A DNA stretch of 64,000 nt from Pseudochrobactrum kiredjianiae (lineage in GTDB: Bacteria > Pseudomonadota > Alphaproteobacteria > Rhizobiales > Rhizobiaceae), in NCBI RefSeq assembly GCF_030362795.1, contig NZ_JAUCBM010000010.1, positions 1 through 64,000 on the forward strand, given 5' to 3'. The first letter of the stretch is position 1. Each line of letters begins with the position of its first letter. The translations under genes and the position numbers were made by a program. Under the pieces are notes generated by a model that saw only the letters and a program-made list of their open reading frames with translations, made no database searches and was not told the origin of the DNA. Shown in pieces: positions 34,630 to 44,200 of the stretch.

Positions 34630-35517
34630 TCAGCTTGCCTTGCGGCCCTTCGGAGCGTCACGGTTTGGTTTTTCGGCAGGCTTTTGCCCTTGTTCGCCGC
34701 TGTTGACATTGGCGGATGGACGCTTGGACTTTGTTTTGTTCGCATCCATAGCAGCACTTTCACGTAACGCCTTTAAAAGATCGGCTGGCTTTGAGGCAGC
34801 GGGAGTTTTTCTTCTTGGAATCGACCGGCCTTCCATCTTGGCTTTTACAAGTTCATTCAGCGCCTCGTCGTAGCGGTCTTCAAACTTGGTGATATCAAAT
34901 GAGCTGGTCATCGTTCTGATGATATGCTTTGCCAGTTCGAGCATCTCACCTTTGATCTTGAGATCGGGAAGTTCCTCGAAGGCTTCTTCGGATGCGCGTA
35001 CTTCATAATCGAAATTCAGCGTTGTGGCGATCAACCCTTCACTGTGCGGACGGATTAAGACCGTTCGCAGCCGACGAAACAGCACGGTTCTCGCAACCGC
35101 TGCAACCTTTTGCTTTTTCATGCCGTCGCGTAAAAGTACAAAGGCTTCTATGCCTCTTTTATCGGGTGCGAGGTAGTAGGGTTTGTCAAAGTAAACATTG
35201 TCGACCTGCGAGCAGGGAATGAATGTATCAATCATCAGGGTCTTGTCGCTGTCTGGGACTGCTGCTGATATTTCATCCGGCTCCAACACGACATAGCGAC
35301 CATCGTCGATCTCATAACCCTTGACCTGTTCGTCGCGATCCACAACATCACCGGTTTCGCTATCGACGAACTCCCGTCTTACACGGTTTCCGGTTTTGCG
35401 ATTCAGAATGTTAAAACTTATCCTGTCTGAAGTAGATGCTGCAGTGTAAAGCGCCACGGGGCAGGACACTTTACCGAATTTGATGAAACCTTTCCAGTTC
35501 ACTCGCGGAGCCACCAT
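34630..35517 (-). CDS. ku: Ku-type DNA end-binding protein (second copy)
   Basis: A 295-residue Ku paralogue. The core includes VNWKGFIKFGKVSCPVALYT, NRVRREFVDSETGDVVDRDE and PYYLAPDKRGIEAFVLL; the tail (about 235-295) is long, basic and Pro-rich. The ATG at 35517 has AGGAGG at proper spacing; the longer frame to 35538 would start inside that site. Two diverged Ku genes in tandem could form a heterodimer, as reported for some rhizobia. The operon probably continues from the SDR gene and the startless ORF upstream. Confidence 0.95.
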   Translation of the reverse strand: MVAPRVNWKGFIKFGKVSCPVALYTAASTSDRISFNILNRKTGNRVRREFVDSETGDVVDRDEQVKGYEIDDGRYVVLEPDEISAAVPDSDKTLMIDTFIPCSQVDNVYFDKPYYLAPDKRGIEAFVLLRDGMKKQKVAAVARTVLFRRLRTVLIRPHSEGLIATTLNFDYEVRASEEAFEELPDLKIKGEMLELAKHIIRTMTSSFDITKFEDRYDEALNELVKAKMEGRSIPRRKTPAASKPADLLKALRESAAMDANKTKSKRPSANVNSGEQGQKPAEKPNRDAPKGRKAS

Positions 35518-35608
35518 GGTGGTATTCCTCCTGTTCATCCCAGCAATAAAAGCGAGAGATTGACTGCCACTAATTCTCAGAGATCATGGGTGAGGGCTCA
35601 ACTTTTCC

Positions 35609-35855
35609 GACGCTGAACGCAATTTGCTCACTGATTGATCAATCATCTGGATATCTTCCACCGTGACGACCGGTATGGGATAGGACGCCATAGCCTCCAA
35701 GACATCTGTAGAAAGACAGCCCTTTCGCAAGACCCACTCCATAGCCTCGCGCGTTTCCCGCTCAGCACGGAGCTGGGCATAAAGGGCAAGGATGAGCCGA
35801 TCGCGCGCATCAAATGACTTTCCCTGCGATTTTATGGGCTTTTTGACATGGCCAT
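35609..35855 (-). pseudogene. Startless conserved-looking ORF between SDR and ku
   Basis: The minus strand is open for about 85 codons: KKPIKSQGKSFDARDRLILA, QLRAERETREAMEWVLRKGC and IPVVTVEDIQMIDQSVSKLR, ending at 35609. No ATG, GTG or TTG opens this frame before a TAG at its 5' end. An ATG in the next frame (ATGTCAAAAAGC, just upstream) would fit after a one-base shift in the A-run. The codon pattern suggests a real gene that has lost or shifted its start. The family is not recognised. Confidence 0.45.
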
Positions 35856-35865
35856 TGTCCTACAA

Positions 35866-36762
35866 TTACCCTATTCCGCGACCGCCTGTTGCACCGTAAA
35901 CCTCTCCATTGATGAAGCTTGCCTCCTGCGAAGCGAGCAAGACGTAAATGGGGGCTATCTCAACAGGTTGACCGGGGCGTCCAAAGTCACTGTTTTCTCC
36001 AAAATGGCGCACCTTTTCATCGGGTTGCCCGCCACTTGGTTGAAGCACTGTCCAGAAGGGGCCGGGTGCCACAGCATTGACACGCACACCTTTCTCAATG
36101 AGTTGTTTAGAAAGGGCTTTGGTGTAAGCAACAATGCCTGCTTTGGTCGTAGCGTAATCCAATAGGATAGGTGAAGGGTCATATGCCTGGATTGATGCGG
36201 TAGTAATAACCGAAGCCCCTGCATAAAGGTGCGGGGTGGCCGCCTGGGTAATCCAATGAAGCGCATAGAGATTTGTTTTCATTGTTTTGTCAAAGTCAGC
36301 GCTCGTCAATTCGCTGATATCCTCGCGGTATTGTTGTCTGGCGGCATTGATAACGAGGATGTCCAAGCCACCAAGATCACTAACGGCCATTTCCACCATA
36401 TTTCGGCACCATGCCTCGTCTGATACGTCGCCAGGAAGCGCTACGCCAATCTGACCTTCTGCATTTATAATATCGATTACGGTTTCCGCATCGGATTCTT
36501 CTTCCTCAAGGTACGAAATCGCTACATCGGCACCTTCGCGAGCAAACGCAATTGCCACTGCACGACCTATCCCTGAATCACCTCCGGTGATCAGAGCCTT
36601 TCGTCCTGCCAGCCTCCCTGTGCCTTTATAGCTTTCCTCTCCATGATCTGGGGCTGGAAACATGTTTTCAACCAGTCCCGGCATCGATTGTGGTTGCGCA
36701 TCAAAGGGTGGAGCCGGATACTGAATGCGTGGATCCTGTTTTGTAAGGCGGTCCCTCATCAT
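35866..36762 (-). CDS. SDR-family oxidoreductase (YghA/YhdF-like, extended N-terminus)
   Basis: An NAD(P)-dependent short-chain dehydrogenase of 298 residues. A roughly 50-residue N-terminal extension (PRIQYPAPPFDAQPQSMPGL) precedes the Rossmann motif GGDSGIGRA near residue 60. The catalytic Ser lies in TTASIQAY and the YATTK motif near 205. This subfamily is common among general-stress genes. An exact EcfG promoter lies 78 bases upstream, and the gene heads a likely operon with the startless ORF and both ku genes. Confidence 0.92.
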   Translation of the reverse strand: MMRDRLTKQDPRIQYPAPPFDAQPQSMPGLVENMFPAPDHGEESYKGTGRLAGRKALITGGDSGIGRAVAIAFAREGADVAISYLEEEESDAETVIDIINAEGQIGVALPGDVSDEAWCRNMVEMAVSDLGGLDILVINAARQQYREDISELTSADFDKTMKTNLYALHWITQAATPHLYAGASVITTASIQAYDPSPILLDYATTKAGIVAYTKALSKQLIEKGVRVNAVAPGPFWTVLQPSGGQPDEKVRHFGENSDFGRPGQPVEIAPIYVLLASQEASFINGEVYGATGGRGIG

Positions 36763-36839
36763 AATTGTCCTCCATATTGCGAATTAAAGGCTCGCTCGAA
36801 TTGCACGTCGGATGCGAGTAATTAAATGCTTATAAAGGT

Positions 36840-36864
36840 AACGTCCGCCTTCTCACGTCGTTCC
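36840..36864 (-). promoter_or_regulatory. EcfG-type general stress promoter (SDR-ku-ku)
   Basis: On the minus strand it reads GGAAC, 16 bases, CGTT. It lies just before the SDR gene and would drive SDR and, by read-through, the two ku genes. Confidence 0.8.
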
Positions 36865-36894
36865 ACAATTTGAGGGGATTTTAAGCATAAGCTG

Positions 36895-38121
36895 TCATTT
36901 TAGCGCAAATAACTCCGCGTCGGGGTCTCGAGCTCCATTAATTGCGCTGGAGACCATCTCCGCAGCAATCTGACTGAAAGTAATGCCGTTACCGCCAAAT
37001 CCCATCACACAGTAGACATTCTGCATATCAGGTACTGGACCAATCAGCGGCAGCCCTGTGGATGTTGAGCCGAAAGCGGCAGCCCATCGGTATTCTACGG
37101 GTCCGATATCAACACCCAGCAGTTTGCTGACTTTTTGCTGGATTGTCTTTTCTTTTGTATGAAGCTTTGCTTGAGAGTGATAAGCGCTAGGACTGTTCTC
37201 GTCTTCACCGCCAACAATCAAACGTCCCTTATTATCTGTTCTGAGATAAAGATAGGGATCAGATGCTTCCCACAGGATATGGTTATTCAGCCAGTTGGGC
37301 AGCGCGATGCCAGCTCTACTTGCTATAGCCCATGTTGAAATGATCTCGTGTTTTTTGTTATCAAGGCTCTTCAGAAATTCGTAACCGGTACAGAATACGA
37401 CATGTTCAGCGGTTACGAGCTTACCTGCTGCAGTTCCAAGAACCACGTTCTCTTTGAAGGACTTTATGTCAGTGATTTCTACTCCGCTCACGATTTCAGC
37501 CCCAAGCTTGGCAGCGTGACGCAGCAGTCCCGCGGTCAACTGTCCGGGGTTGGCGGATGCGGATATGTCACTCAAAATGGCGCCACTACTCTCAATTTCG
37601 TAGAGCTTTTTCATACCAGCCTTATCAATGAACTTCGCGCCAATCCCAGCTTTTACCCGCGCTTCCATCTCATTTTTAAGGACGCGAGCTCCCATTTCAT
37701 CACCTGCAACATAGAGTGCCTGTTTGCGTTGCATGGAGCAGGAAATTTCAAGCGATCGAACAATATCTTCCAGTTTCAGCACAGCTTTTGCAGAACGCAA
37801 CCAAGCCCTGTTTGCCTGTTCTTCTCCGATCATTGTTTGAAGCTTATGTAAGGGCACATCAATTTCGTGCTGGATCATTGCCGTGCTGGCAATACTACTG
37901 CCATGAACAGGAGAGCGTTTATCAATGATGAGCACGGACGTGCCGGGCTTGACGAGAGCTTGCGCAACGAGCGCCCCGCTAATACCCGCGCCGACGATCA
38001 CAATATCGTAGTGATCCATGCCAATGGAGCTTTTGCTTCGTACAGTTATACGAGGGCTATCGATCCATAGGGGACGAGAATCTCGCAGATCACGAGTCTT
38101 CGTAAGTTTTTGTTCTGTCAT
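36895..38121 (-). CDS. FAD-dependent oxidoreductase (DAO family)
   Basis: A 408-residue flavoprotein. The dinucleotide-binding motif IVGAGISGALVAQAL is near residue 42 and is followed by LIIDKRSPVHGSS. The C-terminal FAD contact GFGGNGITFSQIAAEM is near 380. The fold matches glycine/D-amino-acid oxidase relatives, but the substrate cannot be told. No signal peptide is seen. It follows the TIGR02588 gene by 22 bases and is probably the last gene of that transcript. Confidence 0.88.
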   Translation of the reverse strand: MTEQKLTKTRDLRDSRPLWIDSPRITVRSKSSIGMDHYDIVIVGAGISGALVAQALVKPGTSVLIIDKRSPVHGSSIASTAMIQHEIDVPLHKLQTMIGEEQANRAWLRSAKAVLKLEDIVRSLEISCSMQRKQALYVAGDEMGARVLKNEMEARVKAGIGAKFIDKAGMKKLYEIESSGAILSDISASANPGQLTAGLLRHAAKLGAEIVSGVEITDIKSFKENVVLGTAAGKLVTAEHVVFCTGYEFLKSLDNKKHEIISTWAIASRAGIALPNWLNNHILWEASDPYLYLRTDNKGRLIVGGEDENSPSAYHSQAKLHTKEKTIQQKVSKLLGVDIGPVEYRWAAAFGSTSTGLPLIGPVPDMQNVYCVMGFGGNGITFSQIAAEMVSSAINGARDPDAELFALK

Positions 38122-38143
38122 GACGCTCTTTCATGTGCAGCTA

Positions 38144-38551
38144 TTATGGCTCTTTGTAGCCGACCACATGGATAGTAAGTGTGCCGGACGATGGATTGGT
38201 TTTAAAAAACAAGATCCCGGTCTCCTGGGATTCAGACGCGACGTAATCGAACGTTATGTCAGAGCTTTCAGTGCTGCTGGATGAGGAAATGTCTCCCCGA
38301 ACATGCACATGGGCGGCTGTTGAAAGAGAAGTGTTACGGAGATCGAACGTTACGCGGTAAACTTTGTTCATAGAGTTTATCGACATGATCGATATGTCGA
38401 ACTCAGGCTCTTGAACTTCATATCGATAAATGTCCCAGCCAATCCATACGAAAAGGGCAGTGACCAACAAAGTGCAAATTCCGCCTACCACCCATTCTAA
38501 CCAATGAGGTTGAGCGGTTTCGGTATGTTTATTGCCTGTGGATTTTGTCAT
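38144..38551 (-). CDS. TIGR02588 family membrane-anchored protein
   Basis: A 135-residue protein with one N-terminal membrane helix (WVVGGICTLLVTALFVWIGW, about residues 22-41). A periplasmic beta-rich domain follows (VYRVTFDLRNTSLSTAAHVH). I recognise it as TIGR02588, which in Hyphomicrobiales is normally the neighbour of TIGR02587, as here (7-base gap). The function is unknown. Expression is probably from the EcfG promoter at 39445-39469. Confidence 0.85.
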   Translation of the reverse strand: MTKSTGNKHTETAQPHWLEWVVGGICTLLVTALFVWIGWDIYRYEVQEPEFDISIMSINSMNKVYRVTFDLRNTSLSTAAHVHVRGDISSSSSTESSDITFDYVASESQETGILFFKTNPSSGTLTIHVVGYKEP

Positions 38552-38558
38552 CGGTCAA

Positions 38559-39416
38559 TCACAATATGAGACGTGCGGCGGCAGCGCCGATGGAGGCCGG
38601 CAATCCGAGAATGACGGCCGCAGTAAGTATTTGAGAGAGGGATGTGTGATCGAGGCGTTCAAAAGTCCACAAGGTATAAATGCTGACCATAATGGCAATG
38701 ACATATCCAGGCATCGTGAAACGGATGAAGGGTTGCCACCACCGCATTCCCTCTGAGAGGCTATGAGAGCCCTTAAAATGGAGCGCGTAAACAAAACCGT
38801 GGATGAGCACGACGGAAAGAAGGGCGATACACGCGGTATGAAACGGAGTGATCTTATACGCAATTAGGATCATCTCATCAGTTGGGGCGACGTTAAGACT
38901 GAGAAACAGCGCCCCAACAAACATCATGAAAAGCTCATGAAGATATCCGGTTTCGCCTTCGTATTCACCGTCTTGTTTGTCCCTTTCTTCCGAACGCAAT
39001 CCAAGCTGACTGCGTCCCAGCAGTGCGCCGATACTGGCTGGCACAGACTGCAAAGCAATTTTGGCCACCATTATGCTGATGGTCAACTGGTCGTCAATAA
39101 CGCCCAGAATAAGCAAAATGGCTGCACTTACGGCGATACCCAGCCCATAAGCTAATACGGCATCACGCAATGCTTCATGCCAAGTGGTGGTCTTTTCAAA
39201 ACCTATCCGCCTAGCGAGCACCCAAAGCAAAGGCAAATTGAGAATGCAAAGTACCAGCAGACGCGTTCTATTTACGTATTGGCCAAGGAACCACATTTCC
39301 ATAGTCATCAACATCGGCAGAGCGAAAAGAAGTGCTCCTGCAATTCCTCGCGAGATGCCAATAATAAAGTGACTGGCTTTATGGTCCCCAGGTCTGCCTG
39401 CTGCAATTACCACCAT
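38559..39416 (-). CDS. TIGR02587 family integral membrane protein
   Basis: A 285-residue protein with about seven hydrophobic segments (for instance IAGALLFALPMLMTMEMWFL and ILTAAVILGLPASIGAAAAR). It is the usual partner of TIGR02588. I place the start at 39416 because GGAGG precedes it. The longer frame to 39443 would start only two bases from the -10 of the EcfG promoter, upstream of the expected transcript. The function is unknown; the pair is a stress-linked membrane module. Confidence 0.87.
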   Translation of the reverse strand: MVVIAAGRPGDHKASHFIIGISRGIAGALLFALPMLMTMEMWFLGQYVNRTRLLVLCILNLPLLWVLARRIGFEKTTTWHEALRDAVLAYGLGIAVSAAILLILGVIDDQLTISIMVAKIALQSVPASIGALLGRSQLGLRSEERDKQDGEYEGETGYLHELFMMFVGALFLSLNVAPTDEMILIAYKITPFHTACIALLSVVLIHGFVYALHFKGSHSLSEGMRWWQPFIRFTMPGYVIAIMVSIYTLWTFERLDHTSLSQILTAAVILGLPASIGAAAARLIL

Positions 39417-39444
39417 GAAAAGCCTCCAGCTCCATGTCAGCATT

Positions 39445-39469
39445 AACGCTTGTCTCAGACACTGGTTCC
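39445..39469 (-). promoter_or_regulatory. EcfG-type general stress promoter (TIGR02587/02588)
   Basis: On the minus strand: GGAAC, 16 bases, CGTT. It lies in the short gap after the DUF296 gene and sets the downstream start at 39416. Confidence 0.8.
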
Positions 39470-39473
39470 CGGC

Positions 39474-39914
39474 TCAGCTCGACGTATCGATAAGTGCGAT
39501 ACCAAACTCTGGATGATAGCGACGTCGCAACTGTTGATTTGTCTCTCTTATGATCACTTCGAGTGTTGGCCTTACATAACCTTTGACAAAATGCCCGCCC
39601 CGCGTGTGGCCGTCTGCCAGACCCAAAACGGCATGCAAATGTGGATTTGGTTTTCCCTTCTCATCCAGCGTGATATCGCCTATAAGGCTCAAAACCTCGC
39701 TTTGAGCGTCGACAGGGATATTTACATAAGATTTTGATGTCAGATCGAAGAAGGCTAGCATGGCAGTCTCGAACGCGCCGATGGCTGTAACTGAAGCTGC
39801 AGTAATATCTTGTTTGATTGAGAAGTCTCTAATGGTTCCGAAAGCTTCTTCACCGGGGTCAACGATAAGCATAAAAACACGTTCATCGTCGTTTAATAAC
39901 AGTTTGCTTTGCAT
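39474..39914 (-). CDS. DUF296 / PPC-domain protein
   Basis: A 146-residue protein made of one PPC (DUF296) domain: FMLIVDPGEEAFGTIRDFSI, ITAASVTAIGAFETAMLAFF and the conserved PNPHLHAVLGLADGHTRGGH with possible metal-binding His residues. In plants this domain follows AT-hooks; bacterial copies stand alone and their role is unknown. It lies between a DJ-1 gene and the TIGR02587 gene on the same strand. Confidence 0.88.
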   Translation of the reverse strand: MQSKLLLNDDERVFMLIVDPGEEAFGTIRDFSIKQDITAASVTAIGAFETAMLAFFDLTSKSYVNIPVDAQSEVLSLIGDITLDEKGKPNPHLHAVLGLADGHTRGGHFVKGYVRPTLEVIIRETNQQLRRRYHPEFGIALIDTSS

Positions 39915-39984
39915 AATATTAATCCCTTTCTCTCCAGTAGAGGGCTACCAACCAAGTAAGTTACCAGAGAAGATATGCAATTTG

Positions 39985-40545
39985 TCAGCTAACGCGGCGC
40001 AGATGACGCCCTTCTTCGATTTCTTCGACGATCTTGTTCACAAATGCATCAAGATCGTCCGGCGAACGGGATGTGATAATACCTTGATCGACTACAACCT
40101 TTTCGTCCGACCACACGCCACCGGCATTTCGCACATCTGTCTTAATTGAGCCGTAGGAAGTTACATTTCGTCCTCTGATCGCATCTGCTTCTATCAACAA
40201 CCAGGGCGCATGGCATATCGCGGCAACGATTTTACCAGATTGGGTAAATTCGTGCACAACACGCATGGCGTTTTCATCCGTTCGCAGTTTATCAGGATTA
40301 ATCTGACCACCAGGCAGCACAAGCGCATCAAAGTCTTCAACATTAACATTCTCTGCCAAAAGATCGACATTGACTGAATCACCCCAATTGGAGTTGTCCC
40401 AACTCTTGATCGCACCGCTTTGAATGGATGCGATTTTTACGTTTGCACCACGGCGCTGCAATTCTTCATAAGGAACACGGAGCTCTGAACGTTCATAACC
40501 GTCAGTTGCCAGAATAATGATTTTTGCATTTTTTATAGCTGTCAT
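39985..40545 (-). CDS. DJ-1/PfpI family protein, YhbO/Pfp1 type
   Basis: A 186-residue class I amidotransferase-fold protein. The nucleophile Cys at about 111 is in AAICHAPWLL; Glu is near 19 (DGYERSEL) and His follows the Cys as in PfpI. It is closer to the YhbO group than the DJ-1 protein at 13683. Such proteins protect against oxidative or carbonyl stress. AAGGAC precedes the ATG. An exact EcfG promoter is about 230 bases upstream with no intervening terminator. Confidence 0.92.
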   Translation of the reverse strand: MTAIKNAKIIILATDGYERSELRVPYEELQRRGANVKIASIQSGAIKSWDNSNWGDSVNVDLLAENVNVEDFDALVLPGGQINPDKLRTDENAMRVVHEFTQSGKIVAAICHAPWLLIEADAIRGRNVTSYGSIKTDVRNAGGVWSDEKVVVDQGIITSRSPDDLDAFVNKIVEEIEEGRHLRRVS

Positions 40546-40772
40546 ATTTTAGTCCTTTCCAATTTCTCGGTATTTGATCGATGTCCTTGAATTGCAGAAA
40601 AATTAGACATCTTAGCATTTGTATCTATTGAGAATTTCTAGCGGGCGGAGCGCGCACCGGACGGGTAAGAAGCTCGTCTGCCGTTTCGTTGGCCATCAAG
40701 GGAAAACGGAAAAATCCTGATGTTCTTCAGCACCGTCGAGTCCGTTTGACACAGCGCGGCTCCTGTTAAACC
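40546..40772 (-). other. Long leader between EcfG promoter and DJ-1 gene
   Basis: About 220 bases separate the promoter from the DJ-1 gene. A 23-codon frame (40625-40696, minus) lies inside it without a clear ribosome site. I see no terminator. The length is unusual compared with the other EcfG promoters here. Confidence 0.35.
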
Positions 40773-40797
40773 AACGTAAGCAAAGAGGGATTGTTCC
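40773..40797 (-). promoter_or_regulatory. EcfG-type general stress promoter (DJ-1)
   Basis: On the minus strand: GGAAC, 16 bases, CGTT. The first downstream gene on that strand is the DJ-1/PfpI protein. Confidence 0.75.
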
Positions 40798-41216
40798 GTA
40801 GATTGTGCCAGTCCGTCTTATTAAACTTTTTTAAATAGGGGCGGCGGAGCTGAGTTTGATTTATTAAGCAAATAGTTCGAAAGCTCAGAGATTTTAAACA
40901 AGCACCAATTCGGGTTGAAGTTATCTCAACGTTTGCTAAGCCATCGCTGGCTGAACACTCTTTAGGCTGGTATTTCAATACCTCTGAAGCACTATGAAAT
41001 GGCAAAATATTGCGTGTTACAAAAATATATGTCTACTAGTGCACTGACGTGTTTATAGCTTTAAGCTATTGATTTGACCTTATTAATGAGCGGGGTACGA
41101 ATCATGCTGTTGTGTTGCGCTCAAGCGCCTCAGTATGCGATAAGTTTTTCAAGGCTTTCAAAGCATCATGGCTGTTATTTCAGTCAGTGCAACTGCAACA
41201 TCGCCGCGAGACAGCC
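40798..41216. other. Intergenic region upstream of the kinase operon
   Basis: No gene is supported here. The kinase frame is open back to a GTG at 41112, but that stretch lacks a ribosome site and domain similarity. Confidence 0.4.
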
Positions 41217-44200
41217 ATGAAAACAAGCCACCGTTTCATCCGGTCAGGAAGGCTTTTAGGCCTTGATTTCGGTGTGGCAATGGGCCTCGCTGCCGCTTTA
41301 TTGTTTTTTGCGATAAGCGGCGTTCTGACCTATTTCAATTTTCAAGGTATCCGCGAAGCAAACCAGAAAATTGTTCAGACCCATCAGGCTATTGTCTCCC
41401 TGCAAAGCCTTTTATCAAAGCTGCAGGATGCAGAAACGGGCCAGAGAGGATATCTTTTAACTGGTGAGGTCAGTTACCTTGCCCCTTACCAGACCGCACG
41501 CAGCGCGATCGATAATGAAATCGCAAAGGTTGCTGAACGCACCGGCGAAAACTTAGCACAAAGCGAAAGGCTTGATAGTCTCAAGCAGCATGTCAACGCT
41601 AAGCTCGGGGAATTGGCCGATGCAATTGCGCTCAGGAGAAGCGGTGGATTTGATGCCGCGCTCACTCTGGTTCGCTCTGATCGCGGTAAGCTCGAAATGG
41701 ATGCTATTCGCGATGGTATTGACGCTATGTCAGAGGTCGAGAACAATGTACGCAGCGAACGCCTATCAGAAATGGCAAAGGCGCAGCAACAAGCGCTAAT
41801 AAGTACGGTTCTTGCGGCAGTCCTCGGTATAATTCTTACATTGGTAGTCGGGTACCTCATTCGGAACGCATCCCTTCGTCAATACCGCGATGAATGGCTG
41901 CAGACTGGTGAAATTGGCCTCGCATCAGCAACGATCGGCGATCAGCGCATTGATGATCTGGGTAAAAATATCCTCGACTATCTGACGCAATATACGGGCG
42001 CTGTGGCGGGGGCTTTTTTCAGCGGCAGTGGTGGCCAATATCGACTGGGCGCTGTTTTGGGCGTACCAGACACGAATAGTGTGCCTGAAGCTTTTGCTAC
42101 ACGCCAAGGATTGTTAGGGCAAGCGGCGGCAAAAGGGGATTTAATTGTTCTCAACGATGTTCCAGACGGATATCTGGCCTTTGGATCAGCTCTTGGCAGG
42201 GACAAACCACGTCATCTCGTCATCATTCCAGCGGCCTTAAATGGCACGGTCAACTCAGTAGTAGAACTTGGTTTTCTGGAACGAGTAGACGAAAATGTAA
42301 TGACGCTGTTGAAAAGGGCTGCTGAAACAATCGCGGAGAGCGTTCAAGCTGCAGCATATCGTGATGAGTTGCAGAATTTGCTCGAGGAAACACAGCAACA
42401 GTCTGAAGAGTTGCAGGCTCAGGGCGAAGAGCTCCGTGTTTCCAATGAGGAACTCGAAGAGCAAAGCCGGGTCTTGAAAGAATCGCAGTCGCGGCTCGAA
42501 CAACAACAAGCTGAACTTGAGCAAACTAACAGCCAACTCGAAGAGCAGGCAAATCAACTCGAACTACAGCGGAGTGATCTGGAACGTGCCCACGCGTCGG
42601 TGCAAACGAAAGCCGAAGAACTGGAACGCTCCAGCCAGTATAAATCTGATTTTTTGGCGAACATGTCGCACGAGCTGCGCACACCGCTCAATTCGTCGTT
42701 GATCCTTGCTAAGCTTCTTGCGGACAATCCCGACGATAACTTGACCCAAGAGCAGGTCAAATATGCGCGAACCATTCAGTCTTCAGGCAATGATCTTCTC
42801 CATCTTATCAACGACATTCTTGATTTATCAAAAATCGAGGCCGGGCACGTTGAAATTCATCCGGAAGTCACGCCTCTTGCACGTCTTTCGACGGGTCTGA
42901 AGCAGCTGTTTCAGCCATTGGCAGATGAAAAAGACCTTAAGCTTGTTATCGACATTGATGATCGTCTGCCGAAATCGTTAGTCACAGACCCTCAGCGACT
43001 GGAGCAAATACTTAAAAATCTTCTCGCCAATGCCCTCAAATTCACCGAACGGGGACAAGTTACGCTGTCAATCCGACTACAGGAAGGGCAACAAATCAGC
43101 TTTTCCGTAAAAGATAGTGGCATTGGGATATCTTCAGACCAGCTCAAAAGTATCTTCGAAGCATTTCATCAGGCAGACAGCACTATCAGCCGACGATTTG
43201 GCGGCACTGGACTTGGTCTGTCTATCTCAAGGCAGCTTGCCAGATTGTTGGGTGGCGCAATCAGGGTGGAAAGCACCCTCGGAGAAGGCAGCAATTTCAC
43301 CGTCACTTTGCCGCTGCAATATGAGCCTGGCGGGAACAGCGCATTGCCCCTCACGCAGATTGTTGCGGCGGGAGAAACGCCCACGAACATGCCAGTTACA
43401 TCCAAGATCTTGCCACAACCTTATCATTTGGAAGACGATCGTGATGCGCTCACTGATGACAAGCGTGTTCTTCTGGTTATCGAAGATGATGACACATTCG
43501 CCGCAATTGTGCGCGATCTGTCTCGTGAGATGGGATTTCATTCTGTTGTGGCCCGCACAGCAGAGGAGGCCGTACGCTTAGCGCGTGAGTTTTCGCCAAA
43601 TGCTATCGTGTTGGATGTTGGCCTGCCCGACGAGTCCGGTTTATCAGTTCTCGATCGGTTAAAAAACGACGTGCGCACCCGTCATATCCCAATCCATGTC
43701 ATTTCTGCTGGCGATCATACCAGAACCGCTTACGCGCTTGGCGCTGTTGGTTATCTTAACAAACCAGTCAGTCGTGAGGAGCTTGTTAATGTTCTGAGCC
43801 AGTTGCAAAATCGAATAACCAAACGTGTACATAAGGTTCTCATCGTTGAAGATGATGAGCGGCAGCGTGAAGCGGTTGCAAAACTTTTAAGTTCAAGCGA
43901 TGTTGAGACTACAACTGCCGGCAATGTGGCCGAATGCCTCGATCTGCTGCGAGAGCAGACTTTCGATTGCATGGTGCTGGATCTTTCTTTGCCCGATGAA
44001 TCAGGCTTCTCACTGCTTGAAACACTTAGCAATGAAACTGCCTACGCATTTCCACCGGTGATTGTTTATACTGGAAGAGAACTTTCCAGCGAAAGTGAGC
44101 AGAAACTCCGGCGGTATTCCAAGTCAATTATCATTAAAGGTGCAAAGTCCCCCGAGCGACTGCTCGACGAAGTCAGTCTTTTCCTGCATCAGATCATTTC

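Noticed and set aside
41112-41216. Longer GTG start for the hybrid kinase
   Set aside because: The extra 35 residues lack conservation and a ribosome site; the ATG at 41217 gives a normal N-terminus leading into TM1.
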